Assembly (NCBI RefSeq): GCF_023700745.1
Contig: NZ_JAMPYG010000022.1
Span: forward strand, 1 to 43,988
DNA from: Rhodoferax sp.
GTDB taxonomy: Bacteria; Pseudomonadota; Gammaproteobacteria; Burkholderiales; Burkholderiaceae_C
Direction of reading: 5' to 3'
DNA length: 43,988 nt
The translations under genes were made by a program, and so were the position numbers. The notes beneath the pieces are model-generated. The model made no database searches and was not told where the DNA came from. It saw only the letters and a program-made list of their open reading frames with translations. The stretch's first letter is position 1; every line of letters starts with the position of its first letter. Shown here in pieces: positions 1 through 10,784 of the stretch.

Positions 1-104
1 ACGAACTCAAATACGACTCCCTGGACGCTTTGACCGCTGGCATCCGTCAGGACTGCGAGCACGCCCGTGCCTACTTTGCTACCTTGCGCCACCATGACCA
101 CTAA
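1..104 (+). CDS. ribF: RibF C-terminal end (bifunctional riboflavin kinase/FAD synthetase), partial
   Basis: Only the last 33 codons lie in the window, read in the frame that starts at base 3 and stops with TAA at 102-104. The tail contains [19 protein letters not shown], which matches the end of the riboflavin kinase domain of betaproteobacterial RibF (ALTAGIRxDCxxAR). RibF makes FMN from riboflavin and then FAD. The stop lies inside the start of ileS, an 11-base overlap, as in the widespread ribF-ileS-lspA order, which supports the call. The catalytic parts lie outside the window, so this is identification from a short tail plus context. Confidence 0.75.
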   Translation, partial: ELKYDSLDALTAGIRQDCEHARAYFATLRHHDH

Positions 105-2988
105 GACACCTGATGCCGTCGGCCCCGCCGGCAAAGCCGACTACCGCAGTACGCTGAACCTGCCTGACACCCCGTTTCCGATGCGCGGCGACCTGCCCAA
201 GCGCGAACCGCAATGGGTCAAGCAATGGCAAGACAAAGGCCTGTACCAAAAACTGCGTGATGCCCGGCAAGGTGCGCCCAAATTCATCCTTCACGACGGC
301 CCGCCCTACGCCAACGGCCAGATTCACATGGGCCACGCCGTCAACAAGATCCTGAAAGACATGATCGTCAAGGCGCGCCAGCTCAAAGGGCTGGACGCGG
401 CCTACATCCCCGGCTGGGATTGCCACGGCCTGCCGATCGAGAACGCGATCGAGAAAAAGTTCGGCCGCAAACTGGCACGTGACGACATGCAGGCCAAGAG
501 TCGGGCCTACGCCACCGAGCAAATCGACCTGCAGCGCGAAGACTTCAAGCGCCTGGGCGTGCTGGGCGACTGGGACCATCCCTACCGCACCATGGATTTC
601 AAGAATGAAGCCGAAGAAATTCGTGCCTTCAAACGCGTAATCGAGCGCGGTTTTGTCTATCGCGGACTGAAACCGGTGTACTGGTGTTTTGACTGCGGCT
701 CGTCGCTGGCCGAGTTCGAGATTGAATACGCCGACAAGAAATCGCAAACCCTGGACGTCGGTTTTTTGTGCGCCGAGCCGGCCAAACTGGCCAGCGCCTT
801 CGGCCTGGACGCACTCGCCAAAGACGCGTTCGCTGTGATCTGGACCACCACCGCCTGGACCATTCCGGCCAACCAGGCGCTCAACGCCCACCCCGAACTC
901 ACCTACGCGCTGGTCGAGACCGAGCGCGGCCTGCTGGTGCTGGCCCAGGACCTGGTCAACGCCTGCCTGGAACGCTTTGGCCTGAGCGGCACGGTGCTGG
1001 CCACCACCAACGGCAAAGCGCTCGGCGGCATCCACTTCAAACACCCGCTCAGCGCGGTCGATACTGGTTATGACCGCTTGAGCCCGGTCTACCTGGCCGA
1101 CTACGTCAGTGCCACCGATGGCACCGGCATCGTGCATTCAGCGCCTGCCTACGGTGTGGAAGACTTCAACAGCTGTGTGGCCCACGGCATGAAATACGAC
1201 GACATCCTGAACCCGGTGCAAGGCAACGGTACTTACGCCGCCGACTTCCCGCTGTTTGGCGGCCAGCACATCTGGAAAGCCTGCCCGGTCATCATCGACA
1301 CCTTGCGCGAAGCCGGTCGCCTGTTTTGCAGCACCGACATCGTGCACAGCTACCCGCATTGCTGGCGCCACAAAACACCGGTGATCTACCGCGCCGCTGC
1401 CCAGTGGTTCATTCGCATGGACGAAGGCGAAGGCGTTTTCACCAAGGACAAAGCGCCCCAATCACTGCGCAAGATTGCGCTGGAAGCGATTGAAAACACC
1501 GCGTTTTATCCCGAGAACGGCAAGGTGCGGCTGCGCGACATGATCGCCGGCCGGCCCGACTGGTGCATCAGCCGTCAACGCAGCTGGGGCGTGCCGCTGC
1601 CCTTCTTCCTGCACAAGGACAGTGGTGAATTGCACCCGCGCACCATGGAAATTCTGGACCTTGCCGCCGATATGGTTGAACAAGGCGGCATTGAGGCCTG
1701 GAGCAAGGCCAGCACCGAAGAAATTCTGGCGCGCGTGGGCTGTGCCGCTGACGCCCCCAGCTACACCAAGAGCAGCGACATTCTGGAAGTCTGGTTTGAC
1801 TCTGGCACCACCCACACCACGGTGCTCAAGGGCTCGCATGCCGGCGCTGGACACGAAAGCGGCCCGGAAACCGACCTGTACCTGGAAGGCCACGACCAGC
1901 ACCGCGGCTGGTTCCACTCGTCGCTGTTGACGGCCTGTGCCATGTATGGCCGAGCGCCCTACAAAGGCATCCTGACGCACGGCTTCACCGTGGACAGCAA
2001 GGGCCACAAGATGAGCAAGAGCGCCGGCAACGGCGTCGATCCGCAGGAAACCAGCAAGAAGCTCGGCGCCGAGATCATCCGTTTATGGGTGGCGGCCAGC
2101 GACTATTCGGGCGACATCGCCGGCGACGACAAAATTCTGGCGCGCGTGGTCGACACCTACCGCCGCATCCGCAACACCCTGAAGTTTTTGCTCGCCAACG
2201 TCAGCGACTTTGACCCGGCCATGGATGCCGTGCCGCTGGACCAGATGCTGGAAATCGACCGCTACGCCCTGAGCCGCGCCGCTGCCTTGCAGGCCGACAT
2301 CCTGGCGCATTACGAGGTCTATGAATTTCATCCGGTGGTGGCCAAGCTGCAAATTTACTGCTCCGAAGATTTGGGCTCGTTTTACCTCGACATCCTGAAA
2401 GACCGGCTTTACACCACTGCGCCCAAATCGCTGGCGCGGCGCAGTGCGCAAACGGCGCTGTGGCAAATCACCCAGGCCATGCTACGCTGGATGGCGCCGT
2501 TTTTGAGCTTCACCGCCGAAGAAGCCTGGGCAGTGCTGGGTGAGTCGGGCAAAACGCCGGCGGCGACGCGCGAATCAATTTTCATGGACCGTTATGTTGC
2601 CATGGCAGAAGTCGATGCTGCGCGGCTGACCAAGTGGGCACGCATTCGCGAACTTCGCGACGCCGTCAACAAGGAAATTGAAGTGCTGCGCGCCGATGGC
2701 AAGCTGGGCTCGTCGCTGCAAGCCAACGTGGCCTTGACGGTGAATCCCGATGACCACGCCCTGCTGGCCAGTCTGGGTGAAGACCTGAAATTTGTCTTCA
2801 TCACCTCCGCCATTGACTTGCATGCGGGTGAGGCCATGACCATCCAGGTCAGCACCTCGAACGGCATCAAGTGTGAGCGCTGCTGGCATTACCGTGACGA
2901 TGTCGGCGTGGACGCAGCCCACCCCACACTGTGTGGCCGCTGCACCAGTAACCTGTTTGGCGCGGGCGAAGCCCGCAGGGTTGCCTGA
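94..2988 (+). CDS. ileS: Isoleucyl-tRNA synthetase
   Basis: Charges tRNA-Ile with isoleucine in the cytoplasm (class I synthetase). The 964-residue protein has the HIGH-type motif HMGH at residues 78-81 in the context [16 protein letters not shown], and KMSKS at 639-643. A C-terminal zinc-finger has Cys927, Cys930, Cys947 and Cys950 (CERC and CGRC), typical of the bacterial long-form enzyme. The long insertion between the class I motifs holds the editing domain. I chose the ATG at 94 rather than the in-frame GTG at 67 because it overlaps the ribF end by only 11 bases and gives the normal N-terminus. The stop codon shares one base with the lspA start, so the two genes are translationally coupled. 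The size is normal for the family (E. coli about 938). Confidence 0.97.
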   Translation: MTTKTPDAVGPAGKADYRSTLNLPDTPFPMRGDLPKREPQWVKQWQDKGLYQKLRDARQGAPKFILHDGPPYANGQIHMGHAVNKILKDMIVKARQLKGLDAAYIPGWDCHGLPIENAIEKKFGRKLARDDMQAKSRAYATEQIDLQREDFKRLGVLGDWDHPYRTMDFKNEAEEIRAFKRVIERGFVYRGLKPVYWCFDCGSSLAEFEIEYADKKSQTLDVGFLCAEPAKLASAFGLDALAKDAFAVIWTTTAWTIPANQALNAHPELTYALVETERGLLVLAQDLVNACLERFGLSGTVLATTNGKALGGIHFKHPLSAVDTGYDRLSPVYLADYVSATDGTGIVHSAPAYGVEDFNSCVAHGMKYDDILNPVQGNGTYAADFPLFGGQHIWKACPVIIDTLREAGRLFCSTDIVHSYPHCWRHKTPVIYRAAAQWFIRMDEGEGVFTKDKAPQSLRKIALEAIENTAFYPENGKVRLRDMIAGRPDWCISRQRSWGVPLPFFLHKDSGELHPRTMEILDLAADMVEQGGIEAWSKASTEEILARVGCAADAPSYTKSSDILEVWFDSGTTHTTVLKGSHAGAGHESGPETDLYLEGHDQHRGWFHSSLLTACAMYGRAPYKGILTHGFTVDSKGHKMSKSAGNGVDPQETSKKLGAEIIRLWVAASDYSGDIAGDDKILARVVDTYRRIRNTLKFLLANVSDFDPAMDAVPLDQMLEIDRYALSRAAALQADILAHYEVYEFHPVVAKLQIYCSEDLGSFYLDILKDRLYTTAPKSLARRSAQTALWQITQAMLRWMAPFLSFTAEEAWAVLGESGKTPAATRESIFMDRYVAMAEVDAARLTKWARIRELRDAVNKEIEVLRADGKLGSSLQANVALTVNPDDHALLASLGEDLKFVFITSAIDLHAGEAMTIQVSTSNGIKCERCWHYRDDVGVDAAHPTLCGRCTSNLFGAGEARRVA

Positions 2989-3488
2989 TGGCGCGCAAGC
3001 CGTTCACCCCCGCCGGGATCAACCTGCTGGCCTGGCTCGGCTGGGCCATGTTGCTACTGATTGCCGACCAATTCACCAAAGTGCTGATCATGGGCTACTA
3101 CCAATTGGGCGATAGCACCACGGTGACCACTTTTTTCAACATTGTGCGGGTGCATAACAGCGGCGCGGCGTTTTCTTTTCTGGCCAGCGCGGGCGGCTGG
3201 CAGCGCTGGTTTTTTACCATCATCGGCGCGGGTGCCGCCTTGTTGATGGTGTGGCTGCTCAAAAAACATGCAGGACAAACACTGTTTGCCTTCGCCATCG
3301 CCAGTATTCTGGGCGGTGCCGTGGGCAACGTGATCGACCGCGTGCTGTACGGCTATGTGGTGGACTTTCTGGACTTTCACTGGCGCGGCTGGCACTTTCC
3401 GGCCTTCAATGTGGCCGACAGCGCCATCACCGTCGGCGCCGCCTGCCTGATCCTGGACGAACTGCTCAGGGTGCGGCGCGGGCGCTGA
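2988..3488 (+). CDS. lspA: Lipoprotein signal peptidase (signal peptidase II)
   Basis: Inner-membrane aspartyl protease that removes signal peptides from diacylglyceryl-modified prolipoproteins. The protein is 166 residues, the normal length, with about four hydrophobic segments (about 14-34, 70-91, 97-115, 140-158). The conserved blocks are present: HNSGAAFSF (56-64), GNVIDR (113-118), VVDF with catalytic Asp126, and FNVADSAI with catalytic Asp144. The ATG overlaps the ileS stop (TGATG), the usual coupling of this pair. It ends three bases before the stop of the convergent oxidoreductase gene, leaving no room for a separate terminator. Confidence 0.97.
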   Translation: MARKPFTPAGINLLAWLGWAMLLLIADQFTKVLIMGYYQLGDSTTVTTFFNIVRVHNSGAAFSFLASAGGWQRWFFTIIGAGAALLMVWLLKKHAGQTLFAFAIASILGGAVGNVIDRVLYGYVVDFLDFHWRGWHFPAFNVADSAITVGAACLILDELLRVRRGR

Positions 3489-3491
3489 GTC

Positions 3492-4487
3492 TTACAAGGT
3501 CAAAATAGAGCAACCCGTGGTTTTGCGCGCTTCCAGATCGCGGTGCGCCTGCTGCACGTCTTCCAGCTTGTAGCGCTGGTCAATGTGGATCTGCACCTTG
3601 CCACTGGTCACGGCTTCGAACAGATCATCAGCCATGGCCTGTGTGCTTTCACGGGTTGAAATGTGGGTGAACAACGTCTGCCGCGTCACATACAGCGAGC
3701 CTTTGGCTCCCAGGATGCCGGGCGCAAACGGCGCCACCGGGCCTGATGCGTTGCCAAAGCTGGCCATCAGGCCAAACGGCGCCAAACAGTCGAGCGACTT
3801 GTCCCAGGTGTCCTTGCCCACCGAGTCATAGACCACCTTGACACCTTTGCCACCGGTAATTTCCTTGACGCGCGCCAGAAAGTCTTCGCAGGCGTAGTTG
3901 ATGACAAACGCCGCACCATTGGCTTGGGCCAGCGCGCATTTGGCGTCCGAGCCTGCGGTGCCGATCAGCTGCAAACCCATCGCCCTGGCCCACTGGCAGG
4001 CAATCAGGCCGACACCGCCCGCCGCGGCGTGGAACAGGACGAAGTCACCCGGCTGCAAACCGCCCTGGGGTTGTGTTTTTTTGAGCAAGTACTGCGCTGT
4101 CAGGCCCTTGAGCATCATGGCCGCACCGGTTTCGAAACTGATGGCATCGGGCAGCTTGCAGACGCATTTGGCCGGCATCACGCGCAACTCGCAATAGCTG
4201 CCGGGTGGTTGACTGGCATAAGCAGCCCGGTCGCCAACCTGCAAATGCATCACGCCTTCGCCCACCGCCTCCACCACCCCAGCCGCCTCCATGCCGAGTT
4301 GCTGCGGCAGCGTCATCGGGTAAAGGCCGCTGCGCTGATAAACATCAATAAAGTTCAGCCCCACGGCATGATGGCGGATGCGGATCTCACCGGGCCCGGG
4401 TTCTGCCACGTTCACGTCCACCAGCCTGAGCTGCTCTGGCCCGCCATGTTGGTCAATACGAATGGCGCGCGATGAAGTCGTTGTCAT
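3492..4487 (-). CDS. qor: Zinc-independent quinone oxidoreductase (NADPH:quinone reductase, Qor type)
   Basis: Medium-chain dehydrogenase/reductase of the zeta-crystallin/Qor branch, which reduces quinones with NADPH in the cytoplasm. The 331-residue protein has a GroES-like N-terminal domain (about 1-120, with HHAVGLNFIDVYQRSGLYP) and a Rossmann domain with the nucleotide-binding stretch AAAGGVGLIA. The zinc-binding cysteines of alcohol dehydrogenases are not seen. The ATG at 4487 is preceded by AGGAAC at a normal distance; a TTG two codons upstream is possible but less likely. The gene is convergent with lspA and divergent from the EamA transporter, so it is probably transcribed alone. The exact substrate is unknown. 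Confidence 0.9.
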   Translation of the reverse strand: MTTTSSRAIRIDQHGGPEQLRLVDVNVAEPGPGEIRIRHHAVGLNFIDVYQRSGLYPMTLPQQLGMEAAGVVEAVGEGVMHLQVGDRAAYASQPPGSYCELRVMPAKCVCKLPDAISFETGAAMMLKGLTAQYLLKKTQPQGGLQPGDFVLFHAAAGGVGLIACQWARAMGLQLIGTAGSDAKCALAQANGAAFVINYACEDFLARVKEITGGKGVKVVYDSVGKDTWDKSLDCLAPFGLMASFGNASGPVAPFAPGILGAKGSLYVTRQTLFTHISTRESTQAMADDLFEAVTSGKVQIHIDQRYKLEDVQQAHRDLEARKTTGCSILTL

Positions 4488-4593
4488 CTTCAAGTTCCTG
4501 AAAAGTTAATCTGAAACGATGTTGCCACGATTCAGCCATCAAAGCTGCCACAAGGGCATCAGGCATCACCCCAAGCCTTGTTACAGTCTTGCC

Positions 4594-5499
4594 ATGCATG
4601 CCAAACTGAGCCCCAGCACCATTTTCTTGTTAACCCTGCCGCCCATATTCTGGGCTGGCAACGCCGTGCTGGGGCGACTGGTCGCCCCGCTGGTCTCCCC
4701 CATGACGCTCAACCTGCTGCGCTGGGCCATTGCCTTTGTTTTGCTGCTGCCGCTGGCCGCCCCGGTGCTGCGCCGTGACAGTGCCCTGTGGCCCAGCTGG
4801 CGACGTTTTGCGGTACTGGGGTTGCTCAGCATTGGCGGCTACAACGCCCTGCTCTACCTGGCGCTCAACACCTCCACCCCGATCAATGTGACTTTGGTAG
4901 GCGCCAGCACGCCGGTCTGGACGCTCCTCATAGGACGCATTTTCTTTGGCATCCGGATTTCAGGCAAGCAATGGCTGGGCGCCTTGCTGTCGATCAGCGG
5001 CGTGTTGCTGGTGTTAAGCCGGGGGCAGCTGGACGTGCTCTTGCAAGTGCACCTGGTACCGGGTGACCTCTACATCCTGCTGGCGTCCGCTGCCTGGGCT
5101 TATTACAGCTGGATGTTGGCCCACCCGACCACCGAACCGGACGGGATCAGGAAGGACTGGTCTGCGTTTTTGCTGGCGCAAATTGCCTTTGGCCTGGTCT
5201 GGTCGGGCCTGTCTGCGGGCGTGGAGTGGTCGCTGGGTTGGGGTCGACTCGATGTGAGTTGGGGCCTGGCTTTGGCCTTGCTGTTCATCGCCATGGGCCC
5301 GGCCCTGCTCGCTTACCGTGCCTACGGCGCCGGAGTGGCACGGGCTGGCCCGTCGGTGGCCGGTTTTTTCATCAACCTGACACCTTTGTTCACCGCCGTG
5401 CTGTCAGCCGCTTTTTTAGGGGAGCTGCCGCACCTGTACCACGCCCTGGCGTTTGTGCTGATCGTGGGCGGCATCTGGGTGTCAGCTTCGCGGCGGTGA
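4594..5499 (+). CDS. EamA/DMT-superfamily transporter
   Basis: Inner-membrane carrier of the drug/metabolite transporter family, probably a metabolite or amino-acid exporter; the substrate cannot be told from sequence. The protein is about 301 residues with roughly ten hydrophobic segments arranged as two EamA repeats. Family features are PPIFWAGNAVLGR near the N-terminus and the second-repeat block FFINLTPLFTAVLSAAFLGE near the C-terminus. I used the ATG at 4594 (MHAKLSPSTIF), because the longer reading from 4519 adds 25 residues unlike a membrane protein start. No strong ribosome-binding site is visible at either start. The gene is divergent from the oxidoreductase and convergent with nadA. 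Confidence 0.85.
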   Translation: MHAKLSPSTIFLLTLPPIFWAGNAVLGRLVAPLVSPMTLNLLRWAIAFVLLLPLAAPVLRRDSALWPSWRRFAVLGLLSIGGYNALLYLALNTSTPINVTLVGASTPVWTLLIGRIFFGIRISGKQWLGALLSISGVLLVLSRGQLDVLLQVHLVPGDLYILLASAAWAYYSWMLAHPTTEPDGIRKDWSAFLLAQIAFGLVWSGLSAGVEWSLGWGRLDVSWGLALALLFIAMGPALLAYRAYGAGVARAGPSVAGFFINLTPLFTAVLSAAFLGELPHLYHALAFVLIVGGIWVSASRR

Positions 5500-5515
5500 A
5501 GCAACAGGTCGCGCC

Positions 5516-6637
5516 TCAGGCAGCCCCGATATTGGGCACCAGACTGCCCGCATCGTGACCGCCTTTGAGCGCCGAAGTAAACGCCAGCATGCGATCAATC
5601 GGCAGCCGGGCCCGAGGGATGATGGCGGGGTCCACCTGCACCTCGTTGGCGCCGGTTTCCAGCACACGGGCCACATCAGCCAGGCTGTTCATGGCCATCC
5701 AGGGGCAGTGGGCACAGCTTTTGCAGGTGGCACTGTTGCCCGAGGTGGGGGCTTCCAGAAACAGCTTGCCGGGGTTGAGGGTGCGCAGTTTGTGCATCAT
5801 GCCATTGTCGGTAGCCACAATAAACACGTCGGCGTCCATCTCATGGGCTGCCTTGAGGATGCCCGAGGTCGAACCCACGGCATCCGCCAGCGCCACGACC
5901 TCGGCCGGCGACTCGGGATGCACCAGTACCTTGGCACCCGGGTGCTGCTGCATCAGGCTTTGCAGCTCAAGGGCCTTGAACTCGTTGTGAACAATGCATG
6001 AGCCGTTCCACATCAGCATGTCGGCACCGGTTTCGCGCTGGATATAGCTGCCCAGATGACGATCAGGAGCCCACAGTATCTTGTGGCCCTTGTTTTTAAG
6101 CGCCTTGACAATGTCGAGCGCGCAGCTCGAAGTGACCAGCCAGTCTGAGCGCGCCTTGACCGCCGCGCTGGTGTTGGCATAGACCACCACGGTACGGTCG
6201 GGATGGGCATCACAAAAAGCGCTGAATTCATCCGCCGGACAGCCCAGGTCAAGTGAACAGGTGGCTTCGAGGTCGGGCATCAACACACGTTTTTCAGGCG
6301 ACAGGATCTTGGCCGTTTCTCCCATGAAACGCACGCCAGAGACCACCAGCGTCTGCGCCGAATGGTCGCGACCAAAACGGGCCATCTCCAGCGAGTCGCT
6401 GACCAGGCCACCCGTTCCTTCGGCCAGGTCCTGCAAGTCGGGATGCACGTAGTAATGCGACACCATCACCGCATTTTTTTCCCTGAGCAGGCGGCGGATC
6501 TTGTCTTTCAGGACCGCACGCTCAGCCCGGCTGGGTTCTTCGGGCACCCGTGCCCAGGCATGTTTGGTGGCGCAGACCGAGCCACTGGCATCGGCTAGCG
6601 GCTGCTCATAGTCAACTTCTTTGACGGTCATGTTCAT
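5516..6637 (-). CDS. nadA: Quinolinate synthase
   Basis: Condenses iminoaspartate with dihydroxyacetone phosphate to quinolinate in NAD synthesis, using a [4Fe-4S] cluster. The protein is 373 residues. Candidate cluster ligands are Cys127 ([10 protein letters not shown]), Cys214 (GSCIVHNEF) and the CxxCxxC block at 305-311 (CKSCAHC), where the last cysteines serve in the family. [13 protein letters not shown] near residue 61 is the substrate-binding block. The ATG at 6637 follows an excellent GGAGGT four bases away, so longer upstream readings are rejected. It lies 43 bases downstream of nadC on the same strand, so the two are probably cotranscribed. The aspartate oxidase gene nadB is not in the window. 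Confidence 0.96.
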   Translation of the reverse strand: MNMTVKEVDYEQPLADASGSVCATKHAWARVPEEPSRAERAVLKDKIRRLLREKNAVMVSHYYVHPDLQDLAEGTGGLVSDSLEMARFGRDHSAQTLVVSGVRFMGETAKILSPEKRVLMPDLEATCSLDLGCPADEFSAFCDAHPDRTVVVYANTSAAVKARSDWLVTSSCALDIVKALKNKGHKILWAPDRHLGSYIQRETGADMLMWNGSCIVHNEFKALELQSLMQQHPGAKVLVHPESPAEVVALADAVGSTSGILKAAHEMDADVFIVATDNGMMHKLRTLNPGKLFLEAPTSGNSATCKSCAHCPWMAMNSLADVARVLETGANEVQVDPAIIPRARLPIDRMLAFTSALKGGHDAGSLVPNIGAA

Positions 6638-6680
6638 GGCTACCTCCCGATTCTGAAAAATCAACGTTTGTTCGCGCCGT

Positions 6681-7559
6681 TTATAGCGGCTCCGTGGCAA
6701 ATCGCATCGAAAAATCGACTGCCTTGATGTCTTTGGTCAGGGTTCCAATTGAAATGCGATCCACGCCGGTGGCTGCTATAGCGCACACCGTCGACAGGTT
6801 GACCCCGCCCGACACCTCCAGAATAGCGCGGCCGGCATTGAGTTGCACCGCCTCATGCAACTGGGACAAACCCATGTTGTCGAGCAATACCATGCCAGCG
6901 CCAGCATCGAGTGCCTCGCTCAATTGGGCCAGGGTTTCGATCTCGATTTCGATAAAACGGGCCTGCGGCGCCACCAAAGCGGCTTTGTGCAACACAGCGG
7001 TCACGCCACCGGCTGCGGCAATGTGGTTTTCCTTGATCAGGACCGCGTCATACAGTCCCAGCCGATGGTTGAGTCCGCCGCCGATATGGACCGCGTACTT
7101 TTGCGCCAGACGCAAACCAGGCAGCGTCTTGCGGGTGTCGACAATGCTAGCCTGACTGCCAGGCACATCGCTGATGGCCTGCACGTAGTCGCTGGTTTTG
7201 GTGGCAACGGCGCTGAGCAATTGCAAAAAGTTCAGCGCGGTACGTTCGGCCGTCAGCAAGGCCCTGGCCTGGCCATGGATTTCCAGTACCACCTGGTCGA
7301 CATGGCAGCGATGGCCCTCAGGGACGAGCCAGGCGATGTCGACTTCGGGGTCCATCTGGCGCAAGGCGGCTTCGGCCCAGGGCTGTCCGCAGATCACGGC
7401 GCTCTCTCGTGCCAGCACGCGGGCATGGGCGCGCAATGTCGGATCGACCAGGCCAGCGGTCAGGTCGCCGGCGCCCACATCTTCCTGAAACGCTCTGGCG
7501 ACATCGGCAGTTGCCAGTTCAGCCAGAAAAGTGGGGGAAAAATCAAAATAAGCAGTCAT
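6681..7559 (-). CDS. nadC: Nicotinate-nucleotide pyrophosphorylase (quinolinate phosphoribosyltransferase)
   Basis: Converts quinolinate and PRPP to nicotinate mononucleotide with loss of CO2, the step after NadA. The protein is 292 residues, normal for the family. Visible conserved blocks are [46 protein letters not shown] and LLDNM, followed by the (beta/alpha)-barrel end EVSGGV and DRISIGTLT. It lies between gpsA and nadA on the same strand with short gaps (30 and 43 bases). This places two consecutive NAD-pathway enzymes side by side in one transcript with upstream secB and gpsA likely included. Confidence 0.97.
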   Translation of the reverse strand: MTAYFDFSPTFLAELATADVARAFQEDVGAGDLTAGLVDPTLRAHARVLARESAVICGQPWAEAALRQMDPEVDIAWLVPEGHRCHVDQVVLEIHGQARALLTAERTALNFLQLLSAVATKTSDYVQAISDVPGSQASIVDTRKTLPGLRLAQKYAVHIGGGLNHRLGLYDAVLIKENHIAAAGGVTAVLHKAALVAPQARFIEIEIETLAQLSEALDAGAGMVLLDNMGLSQLHEAVQLNAGRAILEVSGGVNLSTVCAIAATGVDRISIGTLTKDIKAVDFSMRFATEPL

Positions 7560-7589
7560 GTCAAAGTGTCCCTGTTCAAACGCTCAATT

Positions 7590-8615
7590 TCAAGAGGCCA
7601 CGTCAAGTTGCTCGACAGTGGGCTCCCGCCCCATCAGATCAGCCACCGCCTGCTGCGGCGTCAACAGGCCGTCGAGCAAGGCCACCACGGCTTGGGCGAT
7701 CGGCATGTCCACGCCCAGGTGCGCGGCGCGCTGCACCACGGTGCGGGCGCTGTAAACACCCTCGGCCACATGGCCCAGCGCGGCCGTGGCTTGCGTCAGG
7801 GTCTGGCCCTGCGCCAGAGCCAGCCCGACCTGCCGGTTGCGCGATAAATCGCCAGTGGCGGTCAGCACCAGATCACCCAAGCCGCTCAAGCCCATGAAGG
7901 TGGTGGCCTGGGCACCCAGCACCAGCCCGAGGCGGGTCATCTCGGCCAGACCCCGTGTGATCAGGGCGGCGCGGGCATTGAGCCCCAGCCCCAATCCATC
8001 ACACAGGCCGGTGGCAATGGCCAGCACGTTTTTGACGGCACCGCCCACCTCGACGCCGACGATGTCTTCATTGGCATACACCCGCAAAGCGGGGCCGTGG
8101 AAGGCCGTCACCAGAGCTTGGCGCACCGATTCGTGCGCACTGGCTGCCACGAGGGCGGTGGGTTGACCCCGCGCCACCTCAAGCGCAAAGCTGGGACCAC
8201 TGAGCACACCGGCCTGCATGGCGGGCGCAACCTGGGCCTGAATTTCGTGGCCCAGCAACCCGATGTCACCCAGCACCGAGGCTTCGAAACCTTTGCAAAC
8301 CCAGGCCACCGGTGCCGCGCAGGACGCCAGCACCGTCAGCATGGGCCGCAAGGCCGCCATCGGCGTCGCAACGACCACCAGATCGGCATCGACCACCAAG
8401 GCCTTGAGATCGGTCAAGGGGTCGGCGCTGAACGCGAGCGCAGGCGGCAAGCGCACACCCGGCAGATACCGCGTATTTTCACGCTGCACCTGCAACGCCG
8501 CCAGCTGCACGGGGTCGCGCGCCCACAGCGTCACGGCATGGGTCGCAGGTTGACGGGCAGCACTTGCCGCCAGTGCCGTACCCCAAGCGCCAGCCCCCAG
8601 AACGATGATTTTCAT
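7590..8615 (-). CDS. gpsA: Glycerol-3-phosphate dehydrogenase [NAD(P)+]
   Basis: Cytoplasmic enzyme that makes sn-glycerol 3-phosphate from dihydroxyacetone phosphate for phospholipid synthesis. The 341-residue protein opens with the dinucleotide-binding motif [10 protein letters not shown] (residues 7-16). It carries the family blocks [42 protein letters not shown] (with the catalytic Lys) and [14 protein letters not shown]. The start at 8615 lies 49 bases after the secB stop. The secB-gpsA pairing is conserved across proteobacteria, which supports an operon. Nothing looks unusual. Confidence 0.97.
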   Translation of the reverse strand: MKIIVLGAGAWGTALAASAARQPATHAVTLWARDPVQLAALQVQRENTRYLPGVRLPPALAFSADPLTDLKALVVDADLVVVATPMAALRPMLTVLASCAAPVAWVCKGFEASVLGDIGLLGHEIQAQVAPAMQAGVLSGPSFALEVARGQPTALVAASAHESVRQALVTAFHGPALRVYANEDIVGVEVGGAVKNVLAIATGLCDGLGLGLNARAALITRGLAEMTRLGLVLGAQATTFMGLSGLGDLVLTATGDLSRNRQVGLALAQGQTLTQATAALGHVAEGVYSARTVVQRAAHLGVDMPIAQAVVALLDGLLTPQQAVADLMGREPTVEQLDVAS

Positions 8616-8664
8616 TTCGGCTCAGGCCGGCGTCAAGGCAGCACGCAGATGCCGGACATGAAGA

Positions 8665-9114
8665 TTACTGTGCCGGAGCCGGCTCAGCCTGCGCCGCTTG
8701 CTGCTGCTCGTACATGGCCTGGAAGTTGATTTCTGAAAGGTGCACGGGGGGGAAGCCACCGCGTTGAATCAAATCAGCCACATTGCCGCGCAGGTAGGGA
8801 TAAACGATTTGCGGGCAGGCAATGCCCATGATCGGGCCCATTTGCTCTGGCGGCAGATTGCGGATCTCGAAAATACCCGCTTGTGTGGCTTCGACCAGAA
8901 ACACGGTCTTGTCCTTGATTTTGGTTTGCACGGTGGCGGTCACCATGACCTCAAATACACCGTCGGCCACTGGGCCGGCATTGACACCCAACTGGATGTC
9001 CACGGTGGGCTGCTCCTGTTCGAGCAGGATGGCAGGGGAATTGGGTTGTTCCAGCGACGCTTCTTTGAGATAAACGCGTTGAATTTGAAAAATGGGGTCT
9101 TGGGTTTCAGCCAT
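8665..9114 (-). CDS. secB: Protein-export chaperone SecB
   Basis: Tetrameric cytoplasmic chaperone that keeps preproteins unfolded and hands them to SecA. The protein is 149 residues. Family signatures are [19 protein letters not shown] at the N-terminus, [11 protein letters not shown], and [17 protein letters not shown] near residues 99-115. The C-terminal tail is rich in Gln, Ala and Pro. It sits between grxC and gpsA on the same strand, the classic rhodanese-grxC-secB-gpsA order. The gap to grxC is 64 bases. Confidence 0.97.
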   Translation of the reverse strand: MAETQDPIFQIQRVYLKEASLEQPNSPAILLEQEQPTVDIQLGVNAGPVADGVFEVMVTATVQTKIKDKTVFLVEATQAGIFEIRNLPPEQMGPIMGIACPQIVYPYLRGNVADLIQRGGFPPVHLSEINFQAMYEQQQAAQAEPAPAQ

Positions 9115-9178
9115 GAGGGTCTTTCAGTTAAAAAAGCGGTTTTTGCATCCGAGCGATGCAGAGAAATATTGGTGTTTT

Positions 9179-9439
9179 TCAGGCCGCCTGTAACAGCGGC
9201 GTCAGGCCACCCTGGGCGTCGAGGGCGACCAGGTCATCACAGCCACCGACATGGGTGCTGCCAATGAAAATTTGCGGCACGGTGCGGCGCCCAGTGGTCG
9301 CCATCATCTGGTCGCGCTCAGCGGGAAGCTGGTCAATGCGAATTTCTTCAATCTGCTCAACGCCACGGGCTTTGAGGAGTTGTTTGGCGCGGATGCAATA
9401 AGGGCAAACGGCGGTGGTGTACATCTTGACGGCTTGCAT
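9179..9439 (-). CDS. grxC: Glutaredoxin 3
   Basis: Small glutathione-dependent thiol-disulfide oxidoreductase. The 86-residue protein has the redox-active CPYC at residues 12-15, the cis-Pro block TVPQIFI and the glutathione-contacting HVGGCDD near the C-terminus. Length and layout are standard for GrxC. It lies 15 bases downstream of the rhodanese gene and upstream of secB on the same strand, a conserved proteobacterial neighbourhood, so cotranscription is likely. Confidence 0.96.
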   Translation of the reverse strand: MQAVKMYTTAVCPYCIRAKQLLKARGVEQIEEIRIDQLPAERDQMMATTGRRTVPQIFIGSTHVGGCDDLVALDAQGGLTPLLQAA

Positions 9440-9454
9440 TTTGGTCTCCCCGGT

Positions 9455-9862
9455 TCAGGCTTTTTCTACCGGCAAATTGGCCGAGCGCCAGGCGCCCAGG
9501 CCACCGGCCAGCGACTGCACATTTTCATAGCCCAACTTTTTGGCAATGCCAAGGGCCCGGCTGCTGCGCGCACCCGACTGGCACACCAGAATCACGGGCA
9601 AGGCCTTGTTCTTGACCAGGGTGGGCAACTTGGCTTCCAATTGCCCCATTGGGATGTTTTTGGCACCAATCGGGTGACCTGCGGCAAATTCGTTGGGCTC
9701 GCAAATGTCGATCAACACGGCTTTTTCACGGTTGATCAGTTGCACCGCGCCATCCGGTGTCAAGTTGCCCTGGCCGGCACCTTTGATCATCGGCATCATC
9801 AGCATGGTGGCCGCCGACAGGGCAACGGCAATCAACATCCAGTTATCAAGAATAAATTTCAC
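9455..9862 (-). CDS. Membrane-anchored rhodanese-like protein
   Basis: Single rhodanese domain with an N-terminal anchor; probably handles sulfane sulfur at the membrane, exact substrate unknown. The 135-residue protein has one hydrophobic helix at about 8-26, then a rhodanese fold with VLIDICEPNEFAAGHP and the active-site loop CQSGARS, with the persulfide-carrying cysteine at 94. The start is GTG at 9862, preceded by AGGAAA seven bases away. It is the first gene of the rhodanese-grxC-secB-gpsA run and resembles E. coli YibN in size and context. Its promoter must lie in the 96-base gap shared with divergent gpmA. Confidence 0.92.
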   Translation of the reverse strand: MKFILDNWMLIAVALSAATMLMMPMIKGAGQGNLTPDGAVQLINREKAVLIDICEPNEFAAGHPIGAKNIPMGQLEAKLPTLVKNKALPVILVCQSGARSSRALGIAKKLGYENVQSLAGGLGAWRSANLPVEKA

Positions 9863-9958
9863 GGGTAATTTCCTAGGTAAGGGACTTGTAGCAAGCCGCG
9901 CATTTTAGAATGCAGCAGCAGCATTGCCCCGACGCCTGCATTTATTCCTTTATTTAAC

Positions 9959-10702
9959 ATGCATAAACTCGTTTTGATTCGTCATGGCGAATCCACCTGG
10001 AACCTGGAAAACCGCTTTACCGGCTGGACCGATGTGGACCTGACCCCGGAAGGCCTGGAACAGGCCAAAAACGCTGGCCGGCTGCTCAAGGCCGAAGGCT
10101 ATGAATTTGACATCGCCTACACCAGCGTCCTGAAGCGCGCCACACGCACCCTGTGGCATGTCCTCGATGAAATGGACCGCACCTGGCTGCCGGTGGTCAA
10201 CAGCTGGCGCTTGAACGAACGTCACTACGGCGCGCTGCAAGGCCTCAACAAATCCGACATGGCCAAACAATATGGCGATGCCCAGGTGCTTATCTGGCGC
10301 CGCAGCTACGACACGCCGCCCCCTGCGCTGGAACCTACCGACCCGCGCTGCGAGCGCAGTGATGTGCGTTATGCCAAGTTGAACCCAGAGCAGGTTCCGC
10401 TGACGGAATGCCTGAAAGACACCGTGGCGCGCGTGATGCCGTTCTGGAACGAAGCACTGGCCCCCGCCCTTCGGATGGGCAAACGGGTGGTGGTGGCGGC
10501 CCATGGCAACTCGATCCGGGCGCTGGTGAAATACCTCGACAACATTTCCGACGACGACATCGTCGGCCTGAACATCCCCAATGGCATCCCCCTGGTCTAT
10601 GAGCTCGACGATGAGCTTAAACCGATTCGCCATTACTATCTGGGCGATGCAGCGGCTGCGGCCAAGGCAGCTGCTGCCGTTGCAGCACAGGGAAAACAAT
10701 AA
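9959..10702 (+). CDS. gpmA: 2,3-bisphosphoglycerate-dependent phosphoglycerate mutase
   Basis: Interconverts 3- and 2-phosphoglycerate in glycolysis and gluconeogenesis. The 247-residue protein begins with LIRHGES, placing the phosphorylated catalytic His at residue 9. It continues with [15 protein letters not shown] and [13 protein letters not shown], and has the second catalytic block [18 protein letters not shown]. The C-terminal 15 residues are an Ala/Lys-rich tail. It is divergent from the rhodanese operon and followed 82 bases later by the ctp gene on the same strand. This is the standard dPGM family, not the cofactor-independent one. Confidence 0.97.
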   Translation: MHKLVLIRHGESTWNLENRFTGWTDVDLTPEGLEQAKNAGRLLKAEGYEFDIAYTSVLKRATRTLWHVLDEMDRTWLPVVNSWRLNERHYGALQGLNKSDMAKQYGDAQVLIWRRSYDTPPPALEPTDPRCERSDVRYAKLNPEQVPLTECLKDTVARVMPFWNEALAPALRMGKRVVVAAHGNSIRALVKYLDNISDDDIVGLNIPNGIPLVYELDDELKPIRHYYLGDAAAAAKAAAAVAAQGKQ

Positions 10703-10784
10703 TTTTTGCGACAGCAAGGAACCCTGGCGGAGTACATCACTCCAAATGGGTCACGCTTAAGCGCTCACAGGGTCTGGAAACACA